NCBI RefSeq assembly: GCF_027923405.1
Contig: NZ_BQYI01000001.1
Location: 3,884,501 to 3,948,500, forward strand
Direction of reading: 5' to 3'
Source of the DNA: Paenibacillus sp. YYML68
Lineage (GTDB): Bacteria; Bacillota; Bacilli; Paenibacillales; NBRC-103111
Length of the DNA stretch: 64,000 nt
Position 1 is the stretch's first letter, and each line of letters begins with the position of its first letter. Under the pieces are notes generated by a model that was not told the DNA's origin, did no database searches, and was given only the letters and a program-made list of their open reading frames with translations. Below are positions 54,849 to 62,839 of this stretch, in pieces. A program made the position numbers and the translations under genes.

Positions 54849-56756
54849 TTAGTTGGTGATCTTAAAGGATTTAATCGTGTCGTCAACGAGCTTCTTCATG
54901 AACTCGGTGTCAACAGCCTTCACGTGCGAGTCACCGATGTAATACAATACACCGTCTTTTTCGAACACACACATCGTCGTGATCAGGTTCTGATGCTCGA
55001 TTTGAAGCCATTTAGCCTGTTGACCGGCAACCGTCTCATTACGGTCCTCCAACACTGTTAGGTCACTAGGCTTTCCATTTTCGTTCATTTTTTTCTTTAG
55101 CTTGTCCGCCAATTCCGACGGGGTCTCATCTGGATCCTCATCGGCGATTACAAAAAATCCACCCCCAAAATAAGAGTAGCTAAAGGAACTCTTGTCTCGG
55201 GTTGTCTCCGACTTCCAGTATTCCGGAACAGAGAGGGAATAATTGTACAGCTTGTTAGTCACGGTCGTACGCTTGCTTCGATCTTTATGCTCCTCATTGT
55301 CTTGGATCGTGCCCAAGGTGCTTGAAGGTGTTCCGAACTTTAACGATTGAAGTACTTCTTTAATGAGAGATTCCGACAGCTCTTCCTTCTTAGTGAAATT
55401 GATGACCACTGTATATTTGTAGTCACCCTTGATCGCAAATACGTTCTCTGTCGCATACCAGCTTTTCAAATCAAACGTATTGCTCGACCGCAGAACGATT
55501 GTCTCCACTCCATCAATCGTCTGTTTCTTGATAGGCCCGCTCGATCTATATTCAGGTAAGTACAACTCCTCATATCTCTTACCCATACCATCTACCCATG
55601 CTTGAAGGGACTCGCCTTCCTTCTTCGAGCGAAGATTAATTTCAATCATTGCGGTTTCCTTCTCGTTCTCGAACACAACGGTTTCGCCGGAATCGTCATT
55701 TATATCCCAGTCCGCCGGCACCTTCAGCGAGAAGCCGTACGTCTCGTCCTCGTACTCGCGCCAGCCGTCCTTCACCGTCGATAGATCCTTGTACTCTGAG
55801 CTCTTCGCATCGAACGACATTGTGAAGCTGTCCAGCAAGTCCTTATACCCGCTGTACTTCGAAGGATTCTTGTAATCCGCTTCCTTCTCAACTGTGAAAT
55901 ATAGGATGAACACATTCTCGCCCTTCTGGTAGGCGCGGTATTCATACATGCTGCCACGTTCCGTGGACACGATCTTCGCATACGAGGTGCCGCCTTCGCG
56001 AACCATCTTCTTCTCTAATACTTTCTCCTCCACCTCATCGGTCAGCAGACTGATCAGCGAGTCGTCTGACATGTCGGATGACATATCCGTCATGACCCAT
56101 ACCCCTAAGGAGTACTCGCCATTCGCATCCTCGAAGCTAACGTAATCCTCCTTAAAGCTCTGGTAGCTCTTCACAAGGCCAGAAGGGTACTTCATCGACC
56201 AGCCGAAATGGCTGTTGCCGATCTGGGTCTTACCTACGTCCGAATCTATGCCGGTACCAGCCGAAGCAGCCGAGTCGCCTGCCTCACCGCTGATCTCGAT
56301 CGTAGAAGTCGCTTCATCGAATGCTACCTTCGCACCGAATTGCTCCGCGATGAAGCGAAGCGGTACCATTGTCGTTCCATTGACGAGCTGCGGTGCTGCC
56401 TCAAGCGTCACGCTTGCGTCGTTCACAGTCGCAGTCGTGCTGCCGATCTGGAGCGAAAGACGGATGATTCCCTGCTTCAGACCGACCGTCTGTGTAGCCG
56501 AATCCCAGTTCAGCTGCGCGCCGAACGCGGTTGTAATGACGCGCAGCGGTACGAGCGTCGAGCCGTTCGAGACAAACGGCTTCTCTACCGTCATGTTCTC
56601 TGCATTAACCTGAAGGGAGGACTCACCGAGCTTCAGCTTGATGCTTACACCCTTCTCATCGCTTGCTGCATAGCTATCCGCTACGGTGAACGGGGATATT
56701 GCTCCGAGCAGCAGAGAGGCTGCCAGGCACGTTTGAAGCCATTTACTTGTTCGCAT
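54849..56756 (-). CDS. Secreted protein with copper-amine-oxidase N-terminal-type repeats
   Basis: About 635 residues with a signal peptide (WLQTCLAASLLLGAISPFTVADSYA given in part). Residues 45-155 hold two repeats of the copper amine oxidase N-terminal (stalk) domain (VSNGSTLVPLRVITTAFGAQ, VNGTTMVPLRFIAEQFGAK). Such repeats are common in wall-associated proteins of Paenibacillus. The rest consists of three related beta-rich modules (SMKYPSGL, SLKVPADW, SLSVPEYW), each like the small lipid- or ligand-carrying PsbP/DUF1795-type domain. I start at the ATG at 56756 with GGAG upstream. It follows the htrA gene by 34 bases and is probably co-transcribed, perhaps as a client or partner of that protease. 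Confidence 0.82.
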   Translation of the reverse strand: MRTSKWLQTCLAASLLLGAISPFTVADSYAASDEKGVSIKLKLGESSLQVNAENMTVEKPFVSNGSTLVPLRVITTAFGAQLNWDSATQTVGLKQGIIRLSLQIGSTTATVNDASVTLEAAPQLVNGTTMVPLRFIAEQFGAKVAFDEATSTIEISGEAGDSAASAGTGIDSDVGKTQIGNSHFGWSMKYPSGLVKSYQSFKEDYVSFEDANGEYSLGVWVMTDMSSDMSDDSLISLLTDEVEEKVLEKKMVREGGTSYAKIVSTERGSMYEYRAYQKGENVFILYFTVEKEADYKNPSKYSGYKDLLDSFTMSFDAKSSEYKDLSTVKDGWREYEDETYGFSLKVPADWDINDDSGETVVFENEKETAMIEINLRSKKEGESLQAWVDGMGKRYEELYLPEYRSSGPIKKQTIDGVETIVLRSSNTFDLKSWYATENVFAIKGDYKYTVVINFTKKEELSESLIKEVLQSLKFGTPSSTLGTIQDNEEHKDRSKRTTVTNKLYNYSLSVPEYWKSETTRDKSSFSYSYFGGGFFVIADEDPDETPSELADKLKKKMNENGKPSDLTVLEDRNETVAGQQAKWLQIEHQNLITTMCVFEKDGVLYYIGDSHVKAVDTEFMKKLVDDTIKSFKITN

Positions 56757-56790
56757 GCTACACACTCCGATTATGTATTAGATTCTAATG

Positions 56791-57924
56791 TTACCTCGAC
56801 TCAGACAATGCAAGCTTCTTCTGCACGATGTCGCCGCTCGATTGCAGCGTCAGCGTCACCTGATCGCCAGGCAAGTACGCCTTCAAGTGCTCATTCAGAT
56901 CGACAAGTGAACGAAGGTTCACATCGTCGACGGAGTACAAGATGTCCCCAGCCTTAATGCCCGCCTTGTCAGCCAGCGATCCGGATGTCACACGTACGAC
57001 CTTAAGCGGCTCGTCCGTCGGCAGCCCGATAATGGCCGCCCAGCTCTCCTCCAGATCGAAGCCGAGTGAAGGATGCTTGACCTTGCCGTAGGTGACAAAA
57101 TGATGAAGCACGTACTCCACCGTATCGGCCGGAATGGCAAAGCCAAGTCCGTCAACGCCTGCCGCTGCGAGCTTCAATGAATTGATGCCGATCACCTCGC
57201 CCTTCAGGTTGACCAGTGCGCCTCCGCTGTTACCCGGATTAATCGCCGCATCCGTCTGCAAGAGACGGTACGTCGAATGGATCGAGCGGTCCATGCCGCT
57301 GACGACACCGACCGTTACCGAATTGCGAAGCGCGAACGACATCGGTGTGCCGATCGCAACGACAGTCTCACCGACCTCGACCTGCGTACTATCAGCAAGC
57401 GCAGCGACAGGTAGGCCCGTCGCCTCGATCTTCACAAGGGCAAGATCACTCTCCTCGTCCATATGTGTCGTCTTGCCCACATATTGCTTGCCGTCTGCGA
57501 GTACGACGACGAGCTGCTTCATATCCTTCACTACGTGAGCGTTCGTCACGATCAGTCCGTTCGCCCCGATCACGATGCCTGTGCCGTGCCCGAGATTGTA
57601 TCTGTTATCTGCCGCCGAGCCCCGGTCGTTCTTCGGCTTGCCGATGATGCCGACGATTGACGGCGATACGCTCTTCACCACCTCGGTAATCGGCGACGAT
57701 GGCGTGTATTGATAGTGGCCTGTGCCGGAATTGTAATGTCCGGTCCCGCCGAGTGTCTTCACGATATCAGAGGCCTTCACATAGACCTCGCCGTTCAGCT
57801 CCTTCGTCTGCCACTGAACAGGCTGTACCGCCGTGCTGTCTGTCAGCTGCGCTGCGGCGCTCGTGCCGGCGAGCATGGAGACCACGCATAGAGCAAGAGC
57901 TGCTTTCGTTGGGCTAGCTTTCAA
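56791..57924 (-). CDS. htrA: HtrA/DegP-type serine protease with PDZ domain, exported
   Basis: A quality-control protease acting outside the membrane. The 377-residue product has a signal peptide (ALALCVVSMLAGTSAAAQ). The trypsin-like domain has the triad H130 (VTNAHVV), D160 (ESDLALVKI) and S233 (NPGNSGGAL). One C-terminal PDZ domain follows at about 290-370 (VTSGSLADKAGIKAGDILYSVDD). Between signal and protease lies a short segment WQTKELNGEVYVKASDIVKTLGG resembling the stalk repeat of the next gene. The start is TTG at 57924 with GGGAAG upstream. Tandem 11-bp repeats upstream suggest two-component control. Confidence 0.9.
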   Translation of the reverse strand: MKASPTKAALALCVVSMLAGTSAAAQLTDSTAVQPVQWQTKELNGEVYVKASDIVKTLGGTGHYNSGTGHYQYTPSSPITEVVKSVSPSIVGIIGKPKNDRGSAADNRYNLGHGTGIVIGANGLIVTNAHVVKDMKQLVVVLADGKQYVGKTTHMDEESDLALVKIEATGLPVAALADSTQVEVGETVVAIGTPMSFALRNSVTVGVVSGMDRSIHSTYRLLQTDAAINPGNSGGALVNLKGEVIGINSLKLAAAGVDGLGFAIPADTVEYVLHHFVTYGKVKHPSLGFDLEESWAAIIGLPTDEPLKVVRVTSGSLADKAGIKAGDILYSVDDVNLRSLVDLNEHLKAYLPGDQVTLTLQSSGDIVQKKLALSESR

Positions 57925-58050
57925 TTGAATGTCTTCCCTTCATCGAGTTGTAGTTGGCCTTTGCCCTGTTGTATGAAATCAACGTTGTCCATTATACATA
58001 AGGAATTATGAGAAATTTGTAGAAGCTTGTCGACTAAATGTCGAACCAAC

Positions 58051-58071
58051 CTAAAATTTATCTAAAGTTTA
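58051..58071. promoter_or_regulatory. Tandem 11-bp repeat, possible response-regulator site upstream of htrA
   Basis: CTAAAATTTA (58051-58060) and CTAAAGTTTA (58062-58071) repeat with an 11-base period, the usual layout of OmpR/PhoB-family sites. In B. subtilis htrA is controlled by the OmpR-type regulator CssR. No cssRS genes are in the window. Confidence 0.45.
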
Positions 58072-58110
58072 GGACTGTGAACGGATTGTAAAGGAAAGGT
58101 ATGATGCGAT

Positions 58111-58142
58111 AACAAAACCAAAGTGCCTTCGTCCTGCACTCC
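58111..58142. repeat. Left 32-bp direct repeat flanking the small-protein/retropepsin pair
   Basis: The stretch 58111-58142 is repeated at 58854-58885 with 30 of 32 bases identical. Differences are T/A and T/C. It matches the 3' arm plus T-tract of the gerE terminator but lacks the partner arm, so it looks like a duplicated half of that terminator. Confidence 0.88.
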
Positions 58143-58158
58143 GATGGACAAGTGTTTG

Positions 58159-58167
58159 TGGTATAAT
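58159..58167 (+). promoter_or_regulatory. Extended -10 promoter of the two-gene module
   Basis: TGGTATAAT has the TGN extension and a perfect TATAAT (58162-58167), 31 bases before the ATG of the first gene. Confidence 0.6.
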
Positions 58168-58197
58168 CAATATATCTTAGAACACGAGGTGAGCGTT

Positions 58198-58455
58198 ATG
58201 AAATGGAGCGACATCACCAGAATATATCCTAACCGCCTAGTCTTGATCGAAGCCTTAAAAGCAACGTCTCAAAATCGTATAAGAACAATCGAGGAGATGT
58301 CCGTCGTTCAGGAATATTCCGACTCCAAGGAAGCTTGGGAAGGATACAAAGCCTACCACAAAGACGACCCCAGCCGCGAATTGTACATCTTCCATACGAG
58401 CCGAGAAATCGTCGAGGTAGTAGAGGAGTTTTTCTCGGGGGTTAGACAGCACTAA
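58198..58455 (+). CDS. Small protein of unknown function, first gene of a retropepsin-linked pair
   Basis: An 85-residue protein starting at the ATG at 58198 (MKWSDITRIYPNRLVLIEAL), with GAGGTG at good spacing. It has a helical start, a central segment rich in Ser/Glu (MSVVQEYSDSKEAWEGYKAY) and a conserved-looking end ELYIFHTSREIVEVVEEFF. I recall proteins of this shape (WSDI..YPN..V.IEA, FHTSRE) beside retropepsin-like genes in other bacteria, but could not check this. Its TAA overlaps the next ATG (TAATG), so the two products are made together. Function unknown. Confidence 0.8.
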   Translation: MKWSDITRIYPNRLVLIEALKATSQNRIRTIEEMSVVQEYSDSKEAWEGYKAYHKDDPSRELYIFHTSREIVEVVEEFFSGVRQH

Positions 58456-58841
58456 TGCAGATACAGATGAAAGATGGGCTTCCTATTGTCTCATTGAACG
58501 TTTCTTATGAAGGTAAGACAATTTGTTTGGAAAATGTACTCTTTGATACAGGCTGTGCAGCCACGGTTTTTGATACGGATTTAATGGCATCAATCGATCT
58601 TCATATTGATTTTATTAACGGAACAGCTAAGCGAATGTATGGCATAGGCGGCACCAGCGAGGCTTGTTACGAACAACTAATACCAAACCTAATCATTGAT
58701 GGCCTTCACTTTGAAACATTCAGAATGCAGCTCGGGTCCATACAGGAGCCTTATGGATTCGAAGGTATTCTGGGCATCGACTACATGCAACGAACGGGCT
58801 TGAAAGTAGATTTTGAGAAAATGAATATTCGATACCGTTAG
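58455..58841 (+). CDS. Retropepsin-like aspartic protease, single domain
   Basis: A 128-residue protein with the aspartic-protease signature VLFDTGCAATVF near residue 30, a flap-like YGIGGTSEACYEQ, and the second conserved region EGILGIDYMQRTGLKVDF near 105-120. One DTG per chain means the active enzyme should be a dimer, as in retroviral proteases. There is no signal peptide or membrane segment. The gene is more AT-rich than its neighbours. It is translationally coupled to the small gene before it. The pair could be a toxin-antitoxin-like or processing module; there is no direct evidence. Confidence 0.82.
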   Translation: MQIQMKDGLPIVSLNVSYEGKTICLENVLFDTGCAATVFDTDLMASIDLHIDFINGTAKRMYGIGGTSEACYEQLIPNLIIDGLHFETFRMQLGSIQEPYGFEGILGIDYMQRTGLKVDFEKMNIRYR

Positions 58842-58853
58842 CGCATCCAAAGC

Positions 58854-58885
58854 AACAAAACCAAAGAGCCCTCGTCCTGCACTCC
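58854..58885. repeat. Right 32-bp direct repeat flanking the small-protein/retropepsin pair
   Basis: The second copy of the repeat at 58111-58142, 743 bases away start to start. This copy is functional as the 3' arm and T-tract of the gerE terminator. Confidence 0.88.
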
Positions 58886-58912
58886 AGTAGATTTGGAGTG
58901 AAGGCGAAGGCT
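58854..58912 (-). terminator. Terminator after gerE
   Basis: AGCCTTCG pairs with CGAGGGCT, and inside CCTTCACTCC pairs with GGAGTGCAGG (one mismatch). CTTTGGTTTTG follows on the minus strand. It lies 24 bases after the gerE stop. Confidence 0.8.
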
Positions 58913-58936
58913 GGGTGTGGTTTATTCGGTAAAGCC

Positions 58937-59161
58937 TCAGATTTGCAGTTCCCCAAGCTTAATCAGCTCGACTACTGCTTGCGAACGCCCTTTGACGTTG
59001 AGCTTTTGCATGACGTTGGAAATATGATTTCGCACCGTCTTCTCGCTGATAAACAGCTGCTGTGCGATGTCCTTAGTCGTTTTGTCCTGCACGAGCAGCT
59101 CGAATACTTCGCGTTCGCGGTTGGTGAGCAGAAACTTGCTATTGTGGTCGTGGCCCTTCAA
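58937..59161 (-). CDS. gerE: Spore-specific LuxR-type regulator GerE
   Basis: GerE is the last transcription factor of the mother-cell line and tunes sigma-K coat genes. The protein is almost wholly a LuxR helix-turn-helix: LLTNREREVFELLVQDKT, then KDIAQQLFISEKTVRNH, then MQKLNVKGRSQAVVELI. I place the start at TTG 59161 because AAGGAGG lies 7 bases upstream. This gives 74 residues, the length of B. subtilis GerE. The open frame to 59308 would add 49 residues, but that stretch includes the upstream region and lacks a ribosome site. A CATAAACTG about 75 bases upstream is only a partial sigma-K -10 match. Confidence 0.95.
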   Translation of the reverse strand: MKGHDHNSKFLLTNREREVFELLVQDKTTKDIAQQLFISEKTVRNHISNVMQKLNVKGRSQAVVELIKLGELQI

Positions 59162-59311
59162 TGTCACCCCTCCTTGCCCGGGTTTTTGTATCATTACAAG
59201 GTCTAGGGATACAGTCAAATTCAGTTTATGAAAGGCATACTGAACTGGTGCGGTTGCAAGGAAAAATGGGCACACGACGTCTGAAGCGGGAATTAACAGC
59301 TCATCCACAAC

Positions 59312-59374
59312 AAAAAGACAGCCTCTCCTGCGGGCACCCGGCTAACGACTGGGCACCGATCAGAAGGGGCTGTC
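59312..59374 (-). terminator. Terminator after mscL
   Basis: GACAGCC and GGCTGTC outer arms with inner GGTGCCC/GGGTGCC-type pairing, followed by TTTTTG on the minus strand, about 40 bases after the mscL stop. Confidence 0.8.
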
Positions 59375-59412
59375 CTTCTACTTATACAAGCTCTGTCTGC
59401 CGCAAACAACGG

Positions 59413-59883
59413 CTACGAAATGTTCGTCTGCACAATAACGGCCGTACAATATTTACACCGGGACGCCTTCTTCGGAATCTCTGACAAGCATTGCGGACAT
59501 TCCTTCGTCTCGGCCTTCGAAGAAGCGGGCTTCTCCTCTTCCTTCTTGCGGAATCGCTGGAACTGTTTCACGACAATGAAGATCACCATCGCTACAATCA
59601 TAAAGTCGATCAGCGTGCTGAGGAACATGCCGTAGTTCAACGTCGGCGCCGAAGCCTTCTTCGCTTCCTCCAGCGAGCTGTATGTAACCCCGTTCAGACT
59701 GATGAACAGATCCTTGAAATTGACCCGTCCCGCCAATAAGCCGACAAGCGGCATAATGAGATCGTTGACGATCGACGTCACGACCTTACCGAACGCTCCG
59801 CCGATAATGACACCAACGGCCAGCTCAATCATGTTACCCTTCATGGCAAACTGCTTGAATTCTTTCCAGAACGACGACTTCAT
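59413..59883 (-). CDS. mscL: Large-conductance mechanosensitive channel MscL with C-terminal zinc ribbon
   Basis: MscL opens under membrane tension to release solutes on osmotic downshock. The N-terminus FWKEFKQFAMKGNMIELAVGVIIGGAFGKVV is canonical (given in part), with TM1 at about 15-40 and TM2 at about 72-95 (FLSTLIDFMIVAMVIFIVVK). After the channel part the protein continues with a Lys/Glu linker. A CPQCLSEIPKKASRCKYC segment follows, two CxxC pairs that look like a zinc ribbon, absent from typical MscL. With the ATG at 59883 the length is 156. It is monocistronic. Confidence 0.94.
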   Translation of the reverse strand: MKSSFWKEFKQFAMKGNMIELAVGVIIGGAFGKVVTSIVNDLIMPLVGLLAGRVNFKDLFISLNGVTYSSLEEAKKASAPTLNYGMFLSTLIDFMIVAMVIFIVVKQFQRFRKKEEEKPASSKAETKECPQCLSEIPKKASRCKYCTAVIVQTNIS

Positions 59884-60007
59884 CCTTGCACTGCTCCTTC
59901 CTTCCAACGGCAGGTGCCGGTTGATCGTGTCCATTGTACTAGAACAAAGAAGCCTGAAGCAAATCCGTTCGATCTGCTCCAAGCTCCCATTGTAAGTTCC
60001 CTACCGT

Positions 60008-62788
60008 CTAAATGGTCCTTGCACAAGTCTCCCCCAGCACCTTCTCCATGTCAAGCAGCTGGATGAGCCCTTCGCTCGTCTTGCCGATACCCTGCAGCAG
60101 TCCCGGAATGAGTGCGGCGTGCTGATCGACCGGCTCGATGTCGTCCTCAGCCAGGCTGACGACCGACCGCACCTCGTCGACCATAACACCGACGTCTTGC
60201 CTACTCGTCTCAAGTATCAATATGCGGCTCGCAGAGGTCGGCTCCGCGCAATCGAGGCACAGCTGTCGACGAAGGTCATAGACAGGCAGCAGGCTGCCAC
60301 GCAAGTTTACCATCCCGAGTATGGAAGGCGACGACATCGCCACATGACTAAGCGTCGGCAGTGTAATGATCTCCTTCACACTAGCGATCGTCACTCCGAA
60401 CGTATCCGTAGCAAGCCGGAAGGTGACGACATGACGCGCTCTCTTGCCCGCTGCAACGCCGACCTCCGCAACATCCGATGCTCTGCTGCTCGCCCCCTGC
60501 TCGCGGACGACCGCCCCGACATCGAGAATAAGCGCAACATTGCCTCCGCCTAGTATTGTGGAGCCAGATACGAATGGAACGTGTCCAACGAACGCGCCGA
60601 GGCTCTTGATCACGATCTCTTGATTACCAATAGTCCGATCGACAAGCAGGCATAGACGCTTCTCAGCAATGCCGACAATGACGATCGACAAGCTCTGGTC
60701 AGCCGTGGACGGCTCCGTGCACTCTTCGCCCTTGCTCAGCTTAAGCAGCTCCGTCAGTCGGACGAGCGGTAGCACCTCGCCGCGGACGAGCACGACCTCC
60801 CGCCCTTGCACCGTACGCAGCGCGCTCGATTGAATGCGCATAATTTCCACGACATTCGTTAGCGGAACGGCATACGTCGCAGCGCCCAGCTTCACGAGCA
60901 GCGAACGAATGATCGCGAGCGTCAGCGGCAGCTTAATCGTGAAGACAGTGCCTTGCCCGACCTTCGTATCAATATCGATCAAGCCATTCAGCTTCTCGAT
61001 ATGGGAACGGACGATATCCATCCCGACGCCGCGACCGGACAAGTTCGTAACCTCTTGAGCCGTCGACAAGCCGGAGTGAAAAATAAGCGACACGAGCTCC
61101 TTGCGACTCATGCGCTCGCCCTCCTCGGCCGTAATGAAGCCTTTGCGAATGGAAGCCTGCTTGATGCGCTCCGGGTCGATCCCTCTGCCGTCGTCTGCGA
61201 TCGTAATGACGATCTGGTTCGCCTTATGCTCAGCGCGCAGCAGGAGGCGGCCCTTGCGCGGCTTACCGGCTGCGATACGCTCCTCAGGCGTCTCCAGACC
61301 GTGGTCGCCGGCATTGCGAATAATATGTATGATCGGATCGCTGATCTCCTCGATCAACGTTCGGTCCAGCTCAGTCTCTCTGCCTTCGATAACCAGCTCG
61401 ATCTCCTTGCTCGTCTTGTCAGCCAGATCGCGCACCATGCGCGGAAATCGGTTGAACAGCTGATCGATCGGCAGCATGCGCGTCTTCATCATCCCCTCCT
61501 GCAGCTCGCTGATGACGCGGCTGAGGTGGTGGCTAATATCGTGCAGCCCGTTGACGTGAGACATGTCCATCTCGCTGCACTTCAGCTGATCGTGCAGCCG
61601 CTTCTTCGTCTCGTGCAGCCTCGTATTGTCGATCAGCAGCTCGCCGACCAGGTTGAGCAGATGCTCCAGTCGGCTGACGTCGACGCGGACAGTCGCAGCC
61701 TGCTTCGGCAGCTTCGCCTCCGATGCACCATCCCCGCCGGGCTTCGGCCGCGCTTCAGCAGCCGCAGAGGATGCTTGCTCCACCTCGGAGCTGGAGCTTC
61801 GGAATATGGATGCTGCGGCCCCGACAGCACCTGTTGACCCCTCATGCTGGCAGCCGCTGTTAGCCTCATCGCCAAGCAAGACTGCCGCACCCGCTTCATC
61901 AGCCATGTTCGTCTGCGGCTTATCGCCCCTGTTCTCCAGACGCTTATCACCTAGAATATACGGAGACAGCTCGTAATGCTTAATATGCGACAGCTGCTTG
62001 AGCGTCTCCTCGATACGCTCGCCAGGCTCCGAGGTCACAAGCACCATGCTGAAGCGGCCGCCGAACGTCCGCTCATCCTCAATTCTCTCGACCTCGGGCG
62101 CCGTCGCGACGATCTCTCCGTCTTCCCCGACCCGATTGAAGATCAGCAGAGCGCGAACAGATTTCATCGGCGTCTCATCTTCAAGCTGTACCGTAATGAC
62201 GAAGGCCCGCAGGCCGTTGCCGAGTGCATGCTCGAGCACCGCACGCTGACTGTCACTGCTTAACAAGTCGTGCCCGCCCAAGCCGTCTCCAGCACCTGGC
62301 GCCTCCCCTCTCTCGGGCTGAGTCGACGCACTTCCGTCGCTCAAGCCGCTTCCGTCGCATCCGCCCTGCACCTTCGGCACGGCGGACGGGGTAGAAGCCC
62401 CGGGGTCACCGGTATACAGCCCTTCTAATCGACTCACGCAAGCCGATGCGTCGACACTCCCGAGACACTCCTCCACAATCGCCTGACGCATCAGACGGAG
62501 CATATCCACACTTTCGAATACAACACGCATCAGCTCGCCGCTCAGCTCCAGCTTGCCAGAGCGCAGCAGGTCAAAGACGCTTTCCAGTCTATGCGTCAGC
62601 TGCTCAATCGGGACATAACCCATCATCCCAGCTGAGCCCTTCAGCGTATGTGCTGCCCGGAATATCGAGCTGATCGTTGCCGCATCTTGACCTTGCTCCA
62701 GCTCGAGCAGCTTCTCATCGAGCACCTGCAGCTGCTCCTCCATCTCATCGAGGAACAAGCCAGCGTAGGAGGACAAATGTGCATCCAT
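60008..62788 (-). CDS. cheA: Chemotaxis histidine kinase CheA with two CheW-like domains
   Basis: The kinase receives chemoreceptor signals and phosphorylates CheY/CheB. Residues 1-110 are the HPt domain with the phosphorylated H47 (AAHTLKGSAGMMG). A P2-like region (about 185-285) and a low-complexity linker follow. The dimerisation helices (VDVSRLEHLLNLVGELLID) are near residue 370. The ATPase domain has NAGDHGLETPEERIAAGKP and DDGRGIDPERI, followed by SGRGVGMDIVRSHIEKL. The first CheW-like domain spans about 620-760 and a second, extra one about 785-926 (ILGMVNLRGSLLPVYDLR). At 926 residues it is longer than the common CheA. It is co-transcribed with cheW and the receptor gene upstream. Confidence 0.95.
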   Translation of the reverse strand: MDAHLSSYAGLFLDEMEEQLQVLDEKLLELEQGQDAATISSIFRAAHTLKGSAGMMGYVPIEQLTHRLESVFDLLRSGKLELSGELMRVVFESVDMLRLMRQAIVEECLGSVDASACVSRLEGLYTGDPGASTPSAVPKVQGGCDGSGLSDGSASTQPERGEAPGAGDGLGGHDLLSSDSQRAVLEHALGNGLRAFVITVQLEDETPMKSVRALLIFNRVGEDGEIVATAPEVERIEDERTFGGRFSMVLVTSEPGERIEETLKQLSHIKHYELSPYILGDKRLENRGDKPQTNMADEAGAAVLLGDEANSGCQHEGSTGAVGAAASIFRSSSSEVEQASSAAAEARPKPGGDGASEAKLPKQAATVRVDVSRLEHLLNLVGELLIDNTRLHETKKRLHDQLKCSEMDMSHVNGLHDISHHLSRVISELQEGMMKTRMLPIDQLFNRFPRMVRDLADKTSKEIELVIEGRETELDRTLIEEISDPIIHIIRNAGDHGLETPEERIAAGKPRKGRLLLRAEHKANQIVITIADDGRGIDPERIKQASIRKGFITAEEGERMSRKELVSLIFHSGLSTAQEVTNLSGRGVGMDIVRSHIEKLNGLIDIDTKVGQGTVFTIKLPLTLAIIRSLLVKLGAATYAVPLTNVVEIMRIQSSALRTVQGREVVLVRGEVLPLVRLTELLKLSKGEECTEPSTADQSLSIVIVGIAEKRLCLLVDRTIGNQEIVIKSLGAFVGHVPFVSGSTILGGGNVALILDVGAVVREQGASSRASDVAEVGVAAGKRARHVVTFRLATDTFGVTIASVKEIITLPTLSHVAMSSPSILGMVNLRGSLLPVYDLRRQLCLDCAEPTSASRILILETSRQDVGVMVDEVRSVVSLAEDDIEPVDQHAALIPGLLQGIGKTSEGLIQLLDMEKVLGETCARTI

Positions 62789-62839
62789 ATCGTCGTGCCT
62801 CCTTTCTACTCTCCATCAAGTGATATACGGCTGCTCCTG

